Below, piece by piece: positions 16,494 to 24,572 of a stretch of 34,067 bases of DNA (the first letter of the stretch is position 1; each line of letters opens with the position of its first letter). Under the pieces are notes generated by a model. The model made no database searches and was not told where the DNA came from. It saw only the letters and a program-made list of their open reading frames with translations. The position numbers and the translations under genes were made by a program. Origin of the DNA: Humidesulfovibrio sp. (GTDB taxonomy: Bacteria; Desulfobacterota; Desulfovibrionia; Desulfovibrionales; Desulfovibrionaceae); NCBI RefSeq assembly GCF_030689645.1, contig NZ_JAUYFU010000065.1:1-34067 (forward strand), read 5' to 3'.

Positions 16494-16721
16494 CTAATAA
16501 TCCTCGATGGGCTTTTGGTCATCATCGGCCCCGCTCATGGCTGCGGCGATAAAGACCGGACCGGCTGCTCCGCAATAGCCTTCCGCGTCCTCGCCGGTTT
16601 TGGCCTCGTCGGCCCAGCGCCAAAGCATGCACATGGAGCCCAGGCAGAACTTCAGCTTGTCATCCCGCGTTTTGAGCATCGGGCAATACTTGAACTTGGC
16701 GTCAGACTCGCAAAGCTGCAT
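16494..16721 (-). CDS. Small cysteine-rich protein with CxxxxCMLWRW / GYCG pattern
   Basis: 75 residues with cysteines at 4, 13, 26, 31 and 50. The pattern FCLGSMCMLWRW followed by GYCGAAG is like a recurring family of short bacterial proteins with CMAWRW...GYCG motifs, whose role is unknown to me. A Cys cluster of this kind could bind a metal or Fe-S cluster. The gene is supported by an excellent ribosome site (AAGGAGG) before ATG 16721 and by the tight link (four bases) to purU downstream. The C-terminus is acidic (DDDQKPIEDY). Confidence 0.75.
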   Translation of the reverse strand: MQLCESDAKFKYCPMLKTRDDKLKFCLGSMCMLWRWADEAKTGEDAEGYCGAAGPVFIAAAMSGADDDQKPIEDY

Positions 16722-16747
16722 GGGGCCTCCTTACAACGGTGCGCGCG

Positions 16748-17923
16748 TTAGCTGGCCTTGTTCCGGGTCGCGGCCACAGGCGTGGCGGGGAAATCAACCA
16801 GGGGACGCTTGCCCAGGCGGCTCTTCAGGTATTCCACCAGGATGGCTCCCACGCGCTCTTCGCGGTTCAGGATCTTGGCGTACTTGCCATCGGCGACGAC
16901 CTTCTGGAACTCGCTCTTCTTCATGTCCGGCGAGGACTTGGCCATATTCTCAATGGCCACGGCATAGGCCGCGATCTTGCGGTCCAGGTCCACGTCGCTC
17001 ATGGAGGAAAGCTCGCGCACGCGGGCGGCAAGCTCATCCGGGGAGGGCAGGCGGTCAGACTCGACGATCTTCTTGAAGGCGTTGGCGTAGCGCGTGGAGC
17101 CGTCGTTGATGTGGTCCTTCTGCACCACGTTCAGGCCGGACCAGCCCGCGCGCAACCACTTGAAGAGCGTGAAGGTGGTCTGGTTGGGACCATCCTCCAC
17201 AAAAACCTGCACCGAGGCGGAGTCGTACATGTAGGTGTCGGCCCAGCCGATGAGACCCTTGTTCAGCCCGTTGATGCCGGAGTAGAAATAGCTCCACTCG
17301 CCCTCATCCAAAATGACGGCCTTCTTGCCCACGCTAGACTTGTCCTTCTGCTTGCTGACAGAGATGAGCACGTTCTTGCCGTTGTGCTTGGCGAGGATGA
17401 GCAGCCGGTTCAGATCGTAGCGGTAGTAGCCGCCGCCGAAGGAGTCGGGCGCATTGACCTCGTACTCCTGGCCCCACAGACCCACCGGGGCGTCCAGCTT
17501 GCCCAGGTGCGTCCAAGGCTTGGAGTCCTTCAGGATGTCGCTCCCTGCGTACCAGCCGCCCAGGCGCAGCACGCTGGGAAACAGCAGGTAGGTGGGAATG
17601 GACGGATTGTAGCAGTAGTTCATGAGCCGCGAGAGCCCGGTCTTCATGGAAACGCGCAGCACGGAGCCGTTACTGTCGTAGCGGCGGGCTGGCACCACAT
17701 CGCGGGCGTCGCCCTTCATTTGCATAACATATTCCAGCAGGTCGTTGTAATCCTGCGGATTGATGGCGCTGCCCCGTTTCTGGGATATATCGAGAAGAGC
17801 GCCCAAGTCTTTCTCCACACCCTGGGGCATGGCGGCCTGAGCGAGCACGGGCAGCAGCAGGGACAGAAGCGCTCCGGCGAAAACCTGACCGATACGGCTG
17901 CGGGTAAAGGCACGAAAGGACAT
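16748..17923 (-). CDS. Secreted protein of unknown function, 391 aa
   Basis: I do not recognise the family. Residues 1-31 form a signal peptide (RIGQVFAGALLSLLLPVLAQAA). The mature protein is hydrophilic, rich in Tyr/Trp/Gly in its middle (LGGWYAGSDILKDSKPW, DSFGGGYYRYDLNRLL, GEWSYFYSGINGLNKGL), which suggests beta structure, and helical in the last 110 residues (ELAARVRELSSMSDVDLDR). No catalytic motif was found. GAGG before the ATG at 17923 and a strong sigma-70 promoter (17981-18009) mark it as the first gene of its transcript. The 75-aa gene and purU lie downstream on the same strand, with a 26-base gap, so all three may be one operon. Confidence 0.8.
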   Translation of the reverse strand: MSFRAFTRSRIGQVFAGALLSLLLPVLAQAAMPQGVEKDLGALLDISQKRGSAINPQDYNDLLEYVMQMKGDARDVVPARRYDSNGSVLRVSMKTGLSRLMNYCYNPSIPTYLLFPSVLRLGGWYAGSDILKDSKPWTHLGKLDAPVGLWGQEYEVNAPDSFGGGYYRYDLNRLLILAKHNGKNVLISVSKQKDKSSVGKKAVILDEGEWSYFYSGINGLNKGLIGWADTYMYDSASVQVFVEDGPNQTTFTLFKWLRAGWSGLNVVQKDHINDGSTRYANAFKKIVESDRLPSPDELAARVRELSSMSDVDLDRKIAAYAVAIENMAKSSPDMKKSEFQKVVADGKYAKILNREERVGAILVEYLKSRLGKRPLVDFPATPVAATRNKAS

Positions 17924-17980
17924 CAGAAAACCTCATGCGGGTTGTACGGGTCGACACGGCGCCTCCCGCCTGAACACAAT

Positions 17981-18009
17981 ATAATAGGCATGATTGCCCC
18001 GATTGACAA
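17981..18009 (-). promoter_or_regulatory. Sigma-70 promoter of the 391-aa secreted protein operon
   Basis: On the minus strand TTGTCA (18009-18004), 17 bases, then TATTAT (17986-17981); each box has one mismatch to consensus. Transcription would begin near 17974, about 50 bases before the ATG at 17923. The -35 region overlaps a plus-strand TTGACA (18003-18008) that may serve purN, though its -10 is poor. Confidence 0.75.
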
Positions 18010-18109
18010 GACTTCCGAGCCGGTTCCAATCCGCAGGGAAAAAAGGTAGAGGAGCACAAGCCGCGCCTGCACAGGCAGTTTCGGCCAGTCTGCAAAAGGG
18101 AGCGCCTTC

Positions 18110-18811
18110 ATGCCCATGCCTCTTGCCGTGCTCGTTTCCGGCGGCGGTTCCAACCTCCAGTCCGTTCTGGACAAGATCGACGCCGGGTGCATTGACGCCG
18201 AAGTGCGCGTCGTGCTCTCCAACAAAGCCGACGCCTTTGGCCTCGAACGGGCTAAAAAGCGCGGCATCGCCACATGGAGCCGCCCGCACACGGAATTTTC
18301 CTCGCGCCAGGCCTTCGACGCAGAGATGGTCCGGGTCATCGGCGACCACGGCATATGCAGCGGCACGGGTGCGGTTCTCCTGGCCGGGTTCATGCGCATG
18401 CTCACCCCGGAATTCCTGCGCGCCTTCCCAGAGGCCGTGCTGAACATCCACCCGGCCCTGCTGCCCAGCTTTCCCGGCACCCACGGCGCGGCAGACGCCG
18501 CCGCCTACGGCGTGCGCCTGGCCGGATGCAGCGTGCATTTCGTGGACGAGATCATGGACCACGGCCCGGTGGTCATCCAGGCCGCCGTGCCCGCCCAGCC
18601 CGGCGAGGGGGCGGACGCCCTGGCAGCGCGCATCCTGAAGCTCGAGCATTGCATCTACCCACAGGCCGTGGCCTGGCTGGCTGCTGGCAGGCTCAAAATC
18701 GAGGGCCGGCACGTCATGGTGCGGCGCTCCCATCCAGCCACCTGCGGCAACGCCGACCTGCCCTGCCTGGTCAGCCCTGCCCTGGAGCCAGGCTTCCTGC
18801 CCGAGCCCTGA
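18110..18811 (+). CDS. purN: Phosphoribosylglycinamide formyltransferase PurN
   Basis: 233 residues. PurN transfers the formyl group of 10-formyl-tetrahydrofolate to GAR in purine synthesis. The nucleotide-binding loop LVSGGGSNLQ is at 8-17. The catalytic triad is N112 and H114 (NIHPALLPSFPGTHG) and D150 (VDEIMDHGPVV). It is about 20 residues longer than E. coli PurN; the extra C-terminal tail (RRSHPATCGNADLPCLV) holds two cysteines and is not catalytic. AAGGGAG seven bases before ATG 18110 supports the start. The AMMECR1 gene follows after 39 bases. It shares chemistry and cofactor with the divergent purU, but no shared regulation was seen. Confidence 0.95.
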   Translation: MPMPLAVLVSGGGSNLQSVLDKIDAGCIDAEVRVVLSNKADAFGLERAKKRGIATWSRPHTEFSSRQAFDAEMVRVIGDHGICSGTGAVLLAGFMRMLTPEFLRAFPEAVLNIHPALLPSFPGTHGAADAAAYGVRLAGCSVHFVDEIMDHGPVVIQAAVPAQPGEGADALAARILKLEHCIYPQAVAWLAAGRLKIEGRHVMVRRSHPATCGNADLPCLVSPALEPGFLPEP

Positions 18812-18850
18812 GCGCACAAGCCCGCCCGCAAAAGGCTTGAAGGAGACTTT

Positions 18851-19405
18851 ATGGACAACTTCCGCCTTTCCCCCACCGACGAGGACAAGCTGTACCTCAA
18901 GGATCTGGTGCTCCTGTCCATCAACGCCAGACTTTCCGGCCAAGACCCGGCTGCCCCGCCTGATCCTCCCTCCTCCCTGCTGCGCCAGGAGCTGGGCGCA
19001 TTCGTCACCCTCAAGCGCAACGGGCAGCTGCGCGGCTGCATCGGCAACATCATCGGCCAGGGGCCGCTTTTCCGCACAGTGTGGAGCATGGCCCAGGCCG
19101 CGGCCTTTGAGGATCCGCGCTTCCCGAGCCTCACCCAGCCGGAGCTCGCGGATCTGGAAGTCGAAATATCCATCCTTGGCCCGGTGCTGCCCTGCCCGGA
19201 CCCGGAGCAAGTTGAGGTGGGCCGCCACGGGCTCATCATGCGCCAGGGCAGCCGCCAGGGCCTGCTGCTGCCGCAGGTTCCCCTGGAATGGGGCTGGGAC
19301 CGCCACCAGTTCTTGGCCCAGACCTGCCGCAAGGCCGGGCTTCCGGCCCAGGCCTGGCGCGACGCCACGACGCAGATCTACTGGTTTGAGGCCGTCGTCT
19401 TCTGA
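18851..19405 (+). CDS. AMMECR1-domain protein (AmmeMemoRadiSam system protein A family)
   Basis: 184 residues. The family hallmark LRGCIG is at 60-65, followed by FEDPRFPSLTQPEL and strands (LEVEISILG) typical of AMMECR1 proteins, and the C-terminal WFEAVVF. The domain occurs in all three kingdoms; its biochemical role is not settled. In many bacteria it is found with a MEMO protein and a radical SAM enzyme, but neither is near here. AAGGAGA precedes ATG 18851. It lies between purN and the chemoreceptor gene. Confidence 0.9.
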   Translation: MDNFRLSPTDEDKLYLKDLVLLSINARLSGQDPAAPPDPPSSLLRQELGAFVTLKRNGQLRGCIGNIIGQGPLFRTVWSMAQAAAFEDPRFPSLTQPELADLEVEISILGPVLPCPDPEQVEVGRHGLIMRQGSRQGLLLPQVPLEWGWDRHQFLAQTCRKAGLPAQAWRDATTQIYWFEAVVF

Positions 19406-19523
19406 TAGCGCATTGAATTGCCGCCCCCCGTTGATTTTCCTCCCCCCCAGGCATACAGGTTAGCATCCGGACAAAGTGGGCGCACCCTCGCGTCTGCTCT
19501 CATGCCGTGCCAGGAGGAACTTC

Positions 19524-21536
19524 GTGAAACGAATGACCATCAAGGCTCTGCTTGTCGTTCTAGGCGGCGTCACTTTGGCCGGCTTCGCCGCCACGCTCCT
19601 GCTCTTCGCCCTGCAATCCCAGCGGACCAGCAAAACTTTCGAGAACATGATCAATGTCGAAGAGGCCTTGCTGGGCCAGCTTCAGGAGATGTACGCGCAG
19701 GGGCTGCAAACCGAACAGGCCACGCGCAATGTGGTGCTGAATCCTGCGGACAAGAAGGCGCGAGAGAACTACGAAGCGGCGGACGCGAAATTCAAGAAGG
19801 CCTTGCAGACGGCCCAGGGCCTCGCCACCGGCGAGATGGCCAAAGACCTCGCCACGCTGCCCGCGCACTGGACAGAGGCCGGAGCGCTCAAGACCGAGGT
19901 CATGGCCCTTGCTGGCGCGGGCAAGAACGATGACGCCACCAGCCTCCTGAACACCAAGGAGACCAAGAAGTGGCGCGAGGTCAAAGACATAGTCCAAAAA
20001 GCCATCGTCGAGCAGAGCAAGAAGTCCAAAGCCGCCTACGAAGCATACAAGGAGCAGGAGAAGAACTCTTTCCGTGCCGTCCTGGGCCTGGTCCTGGCGC
20101 TGATCCTGGGCATGTCCGTGCTGCTGGTGCTGGGCGCGCGGATGATCCTTGGCCCCCTGCGCACCATCCGGGCCTTTGCCCTGTGCCAGGCCGAGGGCCG
20201 CTTCGACCAGTGTCTGCTGGGCGACTTCAGCGGCGAACTGAAAGAGGTCGCCACGGCCCTGGAGGCCATGGCCGCGAAGGTTCAGGAAACTCTGGGCTAC
20301 ACCCAGGGCGTGCTCAAAGGCATAGCCACGCCGTTCGTGGTGGTGAACCAGGACGGCGCGCTGCGCCAGACCAACCAGACGCTCCTGAACATCCTTCAGC
20401 ACGACGGCAAGCCCGCGGACTACATCGGCCAGAACGTGGCCGAGTTCTTTTACGGCGACTCCACCCGCAAGACGGTCCTTAGCCAGGCCATGACGGAAAA
20501 CAAGAGCATCACCCGCGAGGTGGACCTGGTGGGCCGCAAGGGCGGCACGCGCCGCATCCTCATCTCGGCCTCGCCGCTCTTCAACGACATCACCGGCGCG
20601 CCCATGGGCGCAATGTGCCTGTACACCGACCTGACCGAACTGCGCGAGCAGGAGTCCCGCGTCATGGCCCAGAATCAGGTGGTCACCGAGGCCGCCAAAC
20701 GGGCGGAGGATGTGATGCGCTCACTGCTCGACTGCTCCAAGCGCCTCGCAGGCCAGATCGCCCAGGCCGAGGACGGCGCAGCCCAGCAGCGCGACCGCGC
20801 AGGCGCGACAACCCAGGCCATGGGCGACATGAGCGAGTCCATCCGGGGCGCAGCAGAGAGCGCCGAGAGAGCGACCAAAGGCGCGGAGGGCGCTGGGGGC
20901 AAGGCCAGGGAAGGCGCCGAAGTCGTGCGGCAGGTGGTGGCCTCTGTGGATGAGGTGCGCACCCAGTCCATGGCCCTCAAGGAGAACATGGGCACTCTGG
21001 GTCAGCAGGCCGAGGCCATCGGCCAGATAATGAGCGTCATCCGCGACATTGCCGACCAGACCAACCTGCTGGCTCTGAACGCCGCCATCGAGGCCGCGCG
21101 CGCGGGTGAGGCGGGACGCGGTTTCGCGGTGGTGGCCGACGAGGTGCGCAAGCTGGCCGAAAAGACCATGATCGCCACCAAGGAAGTTGGCGACGCCATC
21201 GGGAACATTCAGCAAGGCACGCGCACCAACGTGGCCCAGGTGGAGCTGTCAGCCAAGGCCATTGAGCGCACCAACGAGCTGGCCGGACGCTCTGGCGAGG
21301 CACTGCAAGAAATCGTAGGCATGGTCAACGACACCACCCTGCGCGTGCGCGGCATCACCACTGCGGTGGAGATGCAGGCCGAGGCCAGCGCCCAGGTGGA
21401 CTCCGCCGTGGCCGAGATCAACGACATCGCGCTGAGCACCTCCGCCGGAATGGACGAGGCCGCCCGCGACGTTGAGGAACTAGGCCGCCTGGCCGACCAG
21501 CTGCGCGAAGTCATTGAGGGCATGGCCAAGGCTTAA
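19524..21536 (+). CDS. Methyl-accepting chemotaxis protein with PAS domain
   Basis: 670 residues from GTG 19524, chosen because GGAGG stands at 19513-19517, six bases upstream; an ATG at 19533 would be too far. Transmembrane helix 1 is about 8-30, a four-helix-bundle-like periplasmic domain spans 31-182, helix 2 is about 185-208, then a HAMP-like linker, a PAS domain (about 262-372, [18 protein letters not shown]), and the signalling domain (about 385-670) with the conserved tip [20 protein letters not shown] (509-528). No CheR-binding pentapeptide is seen at the C-terminus (EGMAKA). The receptor probably passes a periplasmic or redox/ligand signal to CheA; its ligand is unknown. It fits with the flagellar gene at the window start. 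Confidence 0.93.
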   Translation: MKRMTIKALLVVLGGVTLAGFAATLLLFALQSQRTSKTFENMINVEEALLGQLQEMYAQGLQTEQATRNVVLNPADKKARENYEAADAKFKKALQTAQGLATGEMAKDLATLPAHWTEAGALKTEVMALAGAGKNDDATSLLNTKETKKWREVKDIVQKAIVEQSKKSKAAYEAYKEQEKNSFRAVLGLVLALILGMSVLLVLGARMILGPLRTIRAFALCQAEGRFDQCLLGDFSGELKEVATALEAMAAKVQETLGYTQGVLKGIATPFVVVNQDGALRQTNQTLLNILQHDGKPADYIGQNVAEFFYGDSTRKTVLSQAMTENKSITREVDLVGRKGGTRRILISASPLFNDITGAPMGAMCLYTDLTELREQESRVMAQNQVVTEAAKRAEDVMRSLLDCSKRLAGQIAQAEDGAAQQRDRAGATTQAMGDMSESIRGAAESAERATKGAEGAGGKAREGAEVVRQVVASVDEVRTQSMALKENMGTLGQQAEAIGQIMSVIRDIADQTNLLALNAAIEAARAGEAGRGFAVVADEVRKLAEKTMIATKEVGDAIGNIQQGTRTNVAQVELSAKAIERTNELAGRSGEALQEIVGMVNDTTLRVRGITTAVEMQAEASAQVDSAVAEINDIALSTSAGMDEAARDVEELGRLADQLREVIEGMAKA

Positions 21537-21550
21537 GCCCGGGATACGAC

Positions 21551-21596
21551 AAAAAAAGGCCCGTCGGCCCAGGCGTTTCCTGGACCGGCGGGCCTT
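21551..21596 (-). terminator. Rho-independent terminator of the molybdopterin oxidoreductase gene
   Basis: A strong GC hairpin (arms about 21556-21573 and 21579-21596, with a few mismatches) is followed on the minus strand by a run of seven Ts (21557-21551). It lies 30 bases after the stop of the minus-strand gene. For the plus-strand chemoreceptor gene, which ends at 21536, the hairpin is followed only by TTATCG, so it may be bidirectional but works mainly leftward. Confidence 0.85.
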
Positions 21597-21624
21597 ATCG
21601 CATGACTTGTGGAACGCTGAAAGC

Positions 21625-23721
21625 CTATGCCTCCACCCGGCGCACGGTGACGTAGTTCTCCTGCATGGCCACAGCGCCGCCGGCCTTGTCCCAGCGGTCA
21701 AGCCCGCCGGGCATAAGCTCGTTGTCCGAAACGCCCCGGCCCTTGGCCCGGCTTTCCACAGGCAGGGTGTGCCCGAAGCCGTGGATGGTGAACACGCATT
21801 CGGGGTGGATGAACTCTGTGACGTAGGCGCGCAACTGGCCGCTGGTGCCGCCCTTGGCCGCAGGGGCTATCTCCACCATGTCCATGTGCTGGATGCCCAG
21901 AGCCTTGGCGCGGGTCTTGTTGATCCACAACACGTTCTCCGGCATAAGCTCGAAGAGCAGCGGATTGTTCACGGTGTGCCCCTGGGTGTGCAGTCCGCAG
22001 CGGCCAAAGGTGATGCGGAAGGCGTCCTTGGGGGGCTTGGCCGGGGAGACATACGGCGGCAGAGACTCCAGCCCGTCCTTGGCCAGCTTGGCCGAGAGCA
22101 CCTCAACCTTGCCGGACGGGGTTTTGAAGGTCACGGGTTTGTAGGTGGGCTTGTCCGCAAGCTCCACAAAGCCCTTGGCGTCAAAGTCGGCAACGCTCAC
22201 GCCCGTGCCTTCCAACTGGCGCTCCCAAAGCTCCTCGGGCCGGGTGACGGCCAGGGGCTCGATGCCAAGGCGCTTGGACAGCCCGGCGTAAATCTCCCAG
22301 TCGGCGCGGGTGTCGAAGCGCGGAGCAATGGCGCGGCGGCGCAGGAAAAACTGGGGTTTGAGTCCGCCCTTGCTGGCGATGATGCTCTCGCGCTCCAGAT
22401 ACGTGCTCATGGGCAGCACCACGTCTGCGTTCCAGGCCGTGTCGGACCAGGTGAAGGTGACGGCCACCAGCAGCTCCAGCTTCTCCCACAGCTTCTTCAC
22501 GGCCTCCTGGTCGGGGAAGGCCATCAGCGGATCGTGCCTGTGGGCGATGTACGCCCGGATGGGATAGGGCTTGCCGGTCTCAATGGCCTCAAAGGCCAGA
22601 TTTACGAGGCCCGGGCCGCCGTCGAAATGGGTGCGGCCCTCGGCCCAGCCTGCGCCGTCGGCGCGGGGCTTCTCAGGTTTGGAAAAAAGCTCCTGAAGCT
22701 GCTTCAGGCCTTTACGGCCCACATCGCTGGCCTTGCAGCCGATGGGCAGACCGCCCTTGGCGCCGATGGCCCCCATGAGGGCGTTGATGAGGTAGGCCGT
22801 GCGGCTCACATAGAACGAATCCCCATAGCGCGCGGTCATCCAGCCGGGATGCCAGATGACGTGCGGGGCGGCCTTAGCGAAGGCGTGCACGAAATTCCGC
22901 AGGGCCTGGGCGCTGGCCCCGGTCTCCCGCTCCACGAATTCCGGCGTGTAGGGCTGGACGAACTCCTTGAGGGTCTCGAAGTCCTCCACAAATTCCTTTA
23001 CAAATTTCCTGTCATACAGCTTTTCGGTGATGATGACGTTCAAAACTCCCAGATTGAAGGCGTAGTCCGTGCCGGGTCGGATGAGAAAGAAATGGTCGGC
23101 CTTGGCAGCCGGCACGTTGGCGCGGATGTCGATGACCGTGAGCTTGCAGCCTGCGTCGCGCGCGTCCAGAAGGTCGTTGACCTCCTTCACGTTGATGGCC
23201 TCCAGCAGGTTGCGGCTTTGCAGCACCACATGGCGGGCGTTCTTCAGGTCGTAGACCAGATCCTTGCGGCCGAAGCCGAACACGGAAAGGGCCGCGTGCT
23301 GCACGTTGCGCGCGCAGGCTGTGTCGTGGTTGCAATAGTTCGGCGAGCCGAAGCCGCGCACAAAGGCCCGGCTGAGGTCCATGTACGGCCCGCCACGGTC
23401 GGAGAACAGCAGCGATTCCGGGCCGTATTTCAAACGTATGTCGCCCAGCTTTTCCGCCACGTAGTCAAGGGCCTCGTCCCAGGAAACAGCGCGCCACTTG
23501 CCCTCGCCGCGCGCACCGGCGCGAATCATCGGCCCCTGGGGGCGCTCGTCGTCGTACAAGAGCGCTGGCCCAGCGGCTCCGCGAGCGCACAGGGAACCCT
23601 TGAGGCCCGCAGCGTGAGGGTTGCCGAACACAGAGACGACCTTGCCGTCCTCAACGTCCACCGCTGCAGGACAGCGGACGCTGCACATTCCACAAACGCT
23701 ATATACGACTTTCCGGTCCAT
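21625..23721 (-). CDS. Molybdopterin oxidoreductase catalytic subunit (DMSO-reductase superfamily, PhsA/PsrA-like)
   Basis: 698 residues. An N-terminal [4Fe-4S] motif, C10-x2-C13-x3-C17-x27-C45, is followed by Mo/W-bis-MGD domains. C136 in NHDTACARN stands where the metal-ligating residue is expected, as in thiosulfate, polysulfide and related sulfur reductases. The C-terminal part has LHTQGHTVNNPLL and HGFGHTLPVES, cofactor-binding blocks. There is no Tat twin-arginine signal: the protein begins MDRKVVYSVCGMC, so it appears cytoplasmic, unlike typical PhsA. The ATG at 23721 has AGGAGG upstream; the open frame before it is not conserved-looking. The ferredoxin subunit is divergent, 320 bases away, not in the same operon. 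The substrate is not known; sulfur oxyanions are suggested by C136 and the TauE/SafE permease nearby. Confidence 0.88.
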   Translation of the reverse strand: MDRKVVYSVCGMCSVRCPAAVDVEDGKVVSVFGNPHAAGLKGSLCARGAAGPALLYDDERPQGPMIRAGARGEGKWRAVSWDEALDYVAEKLGDIRLKYGPESLLFSDRGGPYMDLSRAFVRGFGSPNYCNHDTACARNVQHAALSVFGFGRKDLVYDLKNARHVVLQSRNLLEAINVKEVNDLLDARDAGCKLTVIDIRANVPAAKADHFFLIRPGTDYAFNLGVLNVIITEKLYDRKFVKEFVEDFETLKEFVQPYTPEFVERETGASAQALRNFVHAFAKAAPHVIWHPGWMTARYGDSFYVSRTAYLINALMGAIGAKGGLPIGCKASDVGRKGLKQLQELFSKPEKPRADGAGWAEGRTHFDGGPGLVNLAFEAIETGKPYPIRAYIAHRHDPLMAFPDQEAVKKLWEKLELLVAVTFTWSDTAWNADVVLPMSTYLERESIIASKGGLKPQFFLRRRAIAPRFDTRADWEIYAGLSKRLGIEPLAVTRPEELWERQLEGTGVSVADFDAKGFVELADKPTYKPVTFKTPSGKVEVLSAKLAKDGLESLPPYVSPAKPPKDAFRITFGRCGLHTQGHTVNNPLLFELMPENVLWINKTRAKALGIQHMDMVEIAPAAKGGTSGQLRAYVTEFIHPECVFTIHGFGHTLPVESRAKGRGVSDNELMPGGLDRWDKAGGAVAMQENYVTVRRVEA

Positions 23722-23759
23722 GGACGCCTCCTGGTGAAACTCGAAATTCAGTACATACC

Positions 23760-23877
23760 CCCATACCCCAAAGCGTAATCTCTGGCTAGTGGGAGGCAAC
23801 TGTTATTCGAACGCCAGAGCGAGTTCTCAGCCAACGCGATTCATGGGCGACACCGGGACATTCCCCCAGGGTATGGG
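23760..23877. promoter_or_regulatory. Paired inverted nine-base sites in the divergent promoter region
   Basis: CCCATACCC at 23760-23768 recurs as its exact reverse complement GGGTATGGG at 23869-23877, 100 bases away. A further CATACCC is at 23754-23760. They lie in the 320-base gap between the molybdoenzyme gene and the ferredoxin gene and may bind a regulator of both. Chance cannot be excluded for nine bases. Confidence 0.35.
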
Positions 23878-23901
23878 AAAAAAAGAACGCGAGCCCTTCC
23901 C

Positions 23902-23953
23902 TTGACAAAATTACCAACGCTATGGTTATCAATGATGAGGTGGACATACCTCA
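23902..23953 (+). promoter_or_regulatory. Putative promoter and operator of the ferredoxin-tauE operon
   Basis: A perfect -35 box TTGACA is at 23902-23907. The -10 is poor (GTTATC at 17-base or TATCAA at 19-base spacing). A palindrome TGAGGT (23936-23941) / ACCTCA (23948-23953), with six bases between, covers the expected transcription start. A good -35 with a weak -10 and an operator-like palindrome suggests regulated expression. Confidence 0.5.
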
Positions 23954-24041
23954 CCGGGGTGTCCGCAAGAGAACGACGCGGATCACAGCACGTAGAAACA
24001 CAGAAAGCCGTTGTCAACACAAGCAAAAAGGCAGAACAACC

Positions 24042-24497
24042 ATGAGCCTGTACAGAATCGCGCTGAACCCGAACCGCTGCATCGGCTGCAAGTCCTGCCT
24101 TGTGCACTGCAACGTCAAAAACAAGCTCCCTCCCGGCATCTCCCTCAACCGCATCCGCGCCCTCGGCCCCTTCACCGGCCCGGACGGCCGCCCGCGCATG
24201 GAGTTCGTTTACCAGAACTGCATGCAGTGCGACGACCCTTTCTGCGTCAAGGTCTGCCCTTCCGGCGCGCTGACCAAACGTCCCGAGGACGGCCTGGTCT
24301 GGCTCGACATGGACACCTGCATAGGCTGCAACCGCTGCACCGAGGCCTGCCCCTGGGACGTGCCTGTGGCCATTGAAGCCTGGGGCAAGACCAAGAAATG
24401 CGACTATTGCAAAGACCGCGTGGATCGCGGGCTGGACCCGGCCTGCGTCACCGGCTGCACCGCAAAGGCGTTGACCTTCGTACGCCCGGCGACATAA
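24042..24497 (+). CDS. Four-cluster ferredoxin subunit (DMSO-reductase B-subunit type)
   Basis: 151 residues with 16 cysteines in four groups: C13-16-19-23 (CIGCKSCLVHC), C60-63-68-72, C93-96-99-103 (CIGCNRCTEACPWD) and C120-123-135-139. This is the pattern of the electron-transfer subunits (DmsB/PhsB/HycB type) that carry four [4Fe-4S] clusters and pass electrons to a molybdenum subunit. No export signal is present, which fits the leaderless molybdoenzyme encoded divergently; the two probably form a complex, though this is inferred. ATG 24042 opens the typical MSLYRIALNPNRCIGC start; AAAAAGG lies upstream at a rather long distance, and the frame is open back to 23922 without good reason. No membrane anchor (C subunit) gene is adjacent; tauE follows instead. 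Confidence 0.9.
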   Translation: MSLYRIALNPNRCIGCKSCLVHCNVKNKLPPGISLNRIRALGPFTGPDGRPRMEFVYQNCMQCDDPFCVKVCPSGALTKRPEDGLVWLDMDTCIGCNRCTEACPWDVPVAIEAWGKTKKCDYCKDRVDRGLDPACVTGCTAKALTFVRPAT

Positions 24498-24572
24498 GGG
24501 GTCTTCCGCCTTGCGCGTGCGGCGCAAGGCACATGATACACGGACACATCACCCAAACAGGAGCAAGGTTCC

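Noticed and set aside
16490-16525. Longer PurU start at 16525
   Set aside because: It lacks a ribosome site and overlaps the 75-aa gene by 32 bases; ATG 16489 is better placed.
21514-23778. Very long antisense frame over the molybdoenzyme gene
   Set aside because: The minus-strand frame holds all Fe-S and molybdopterin motifs; the other is a GC-driven shadow.
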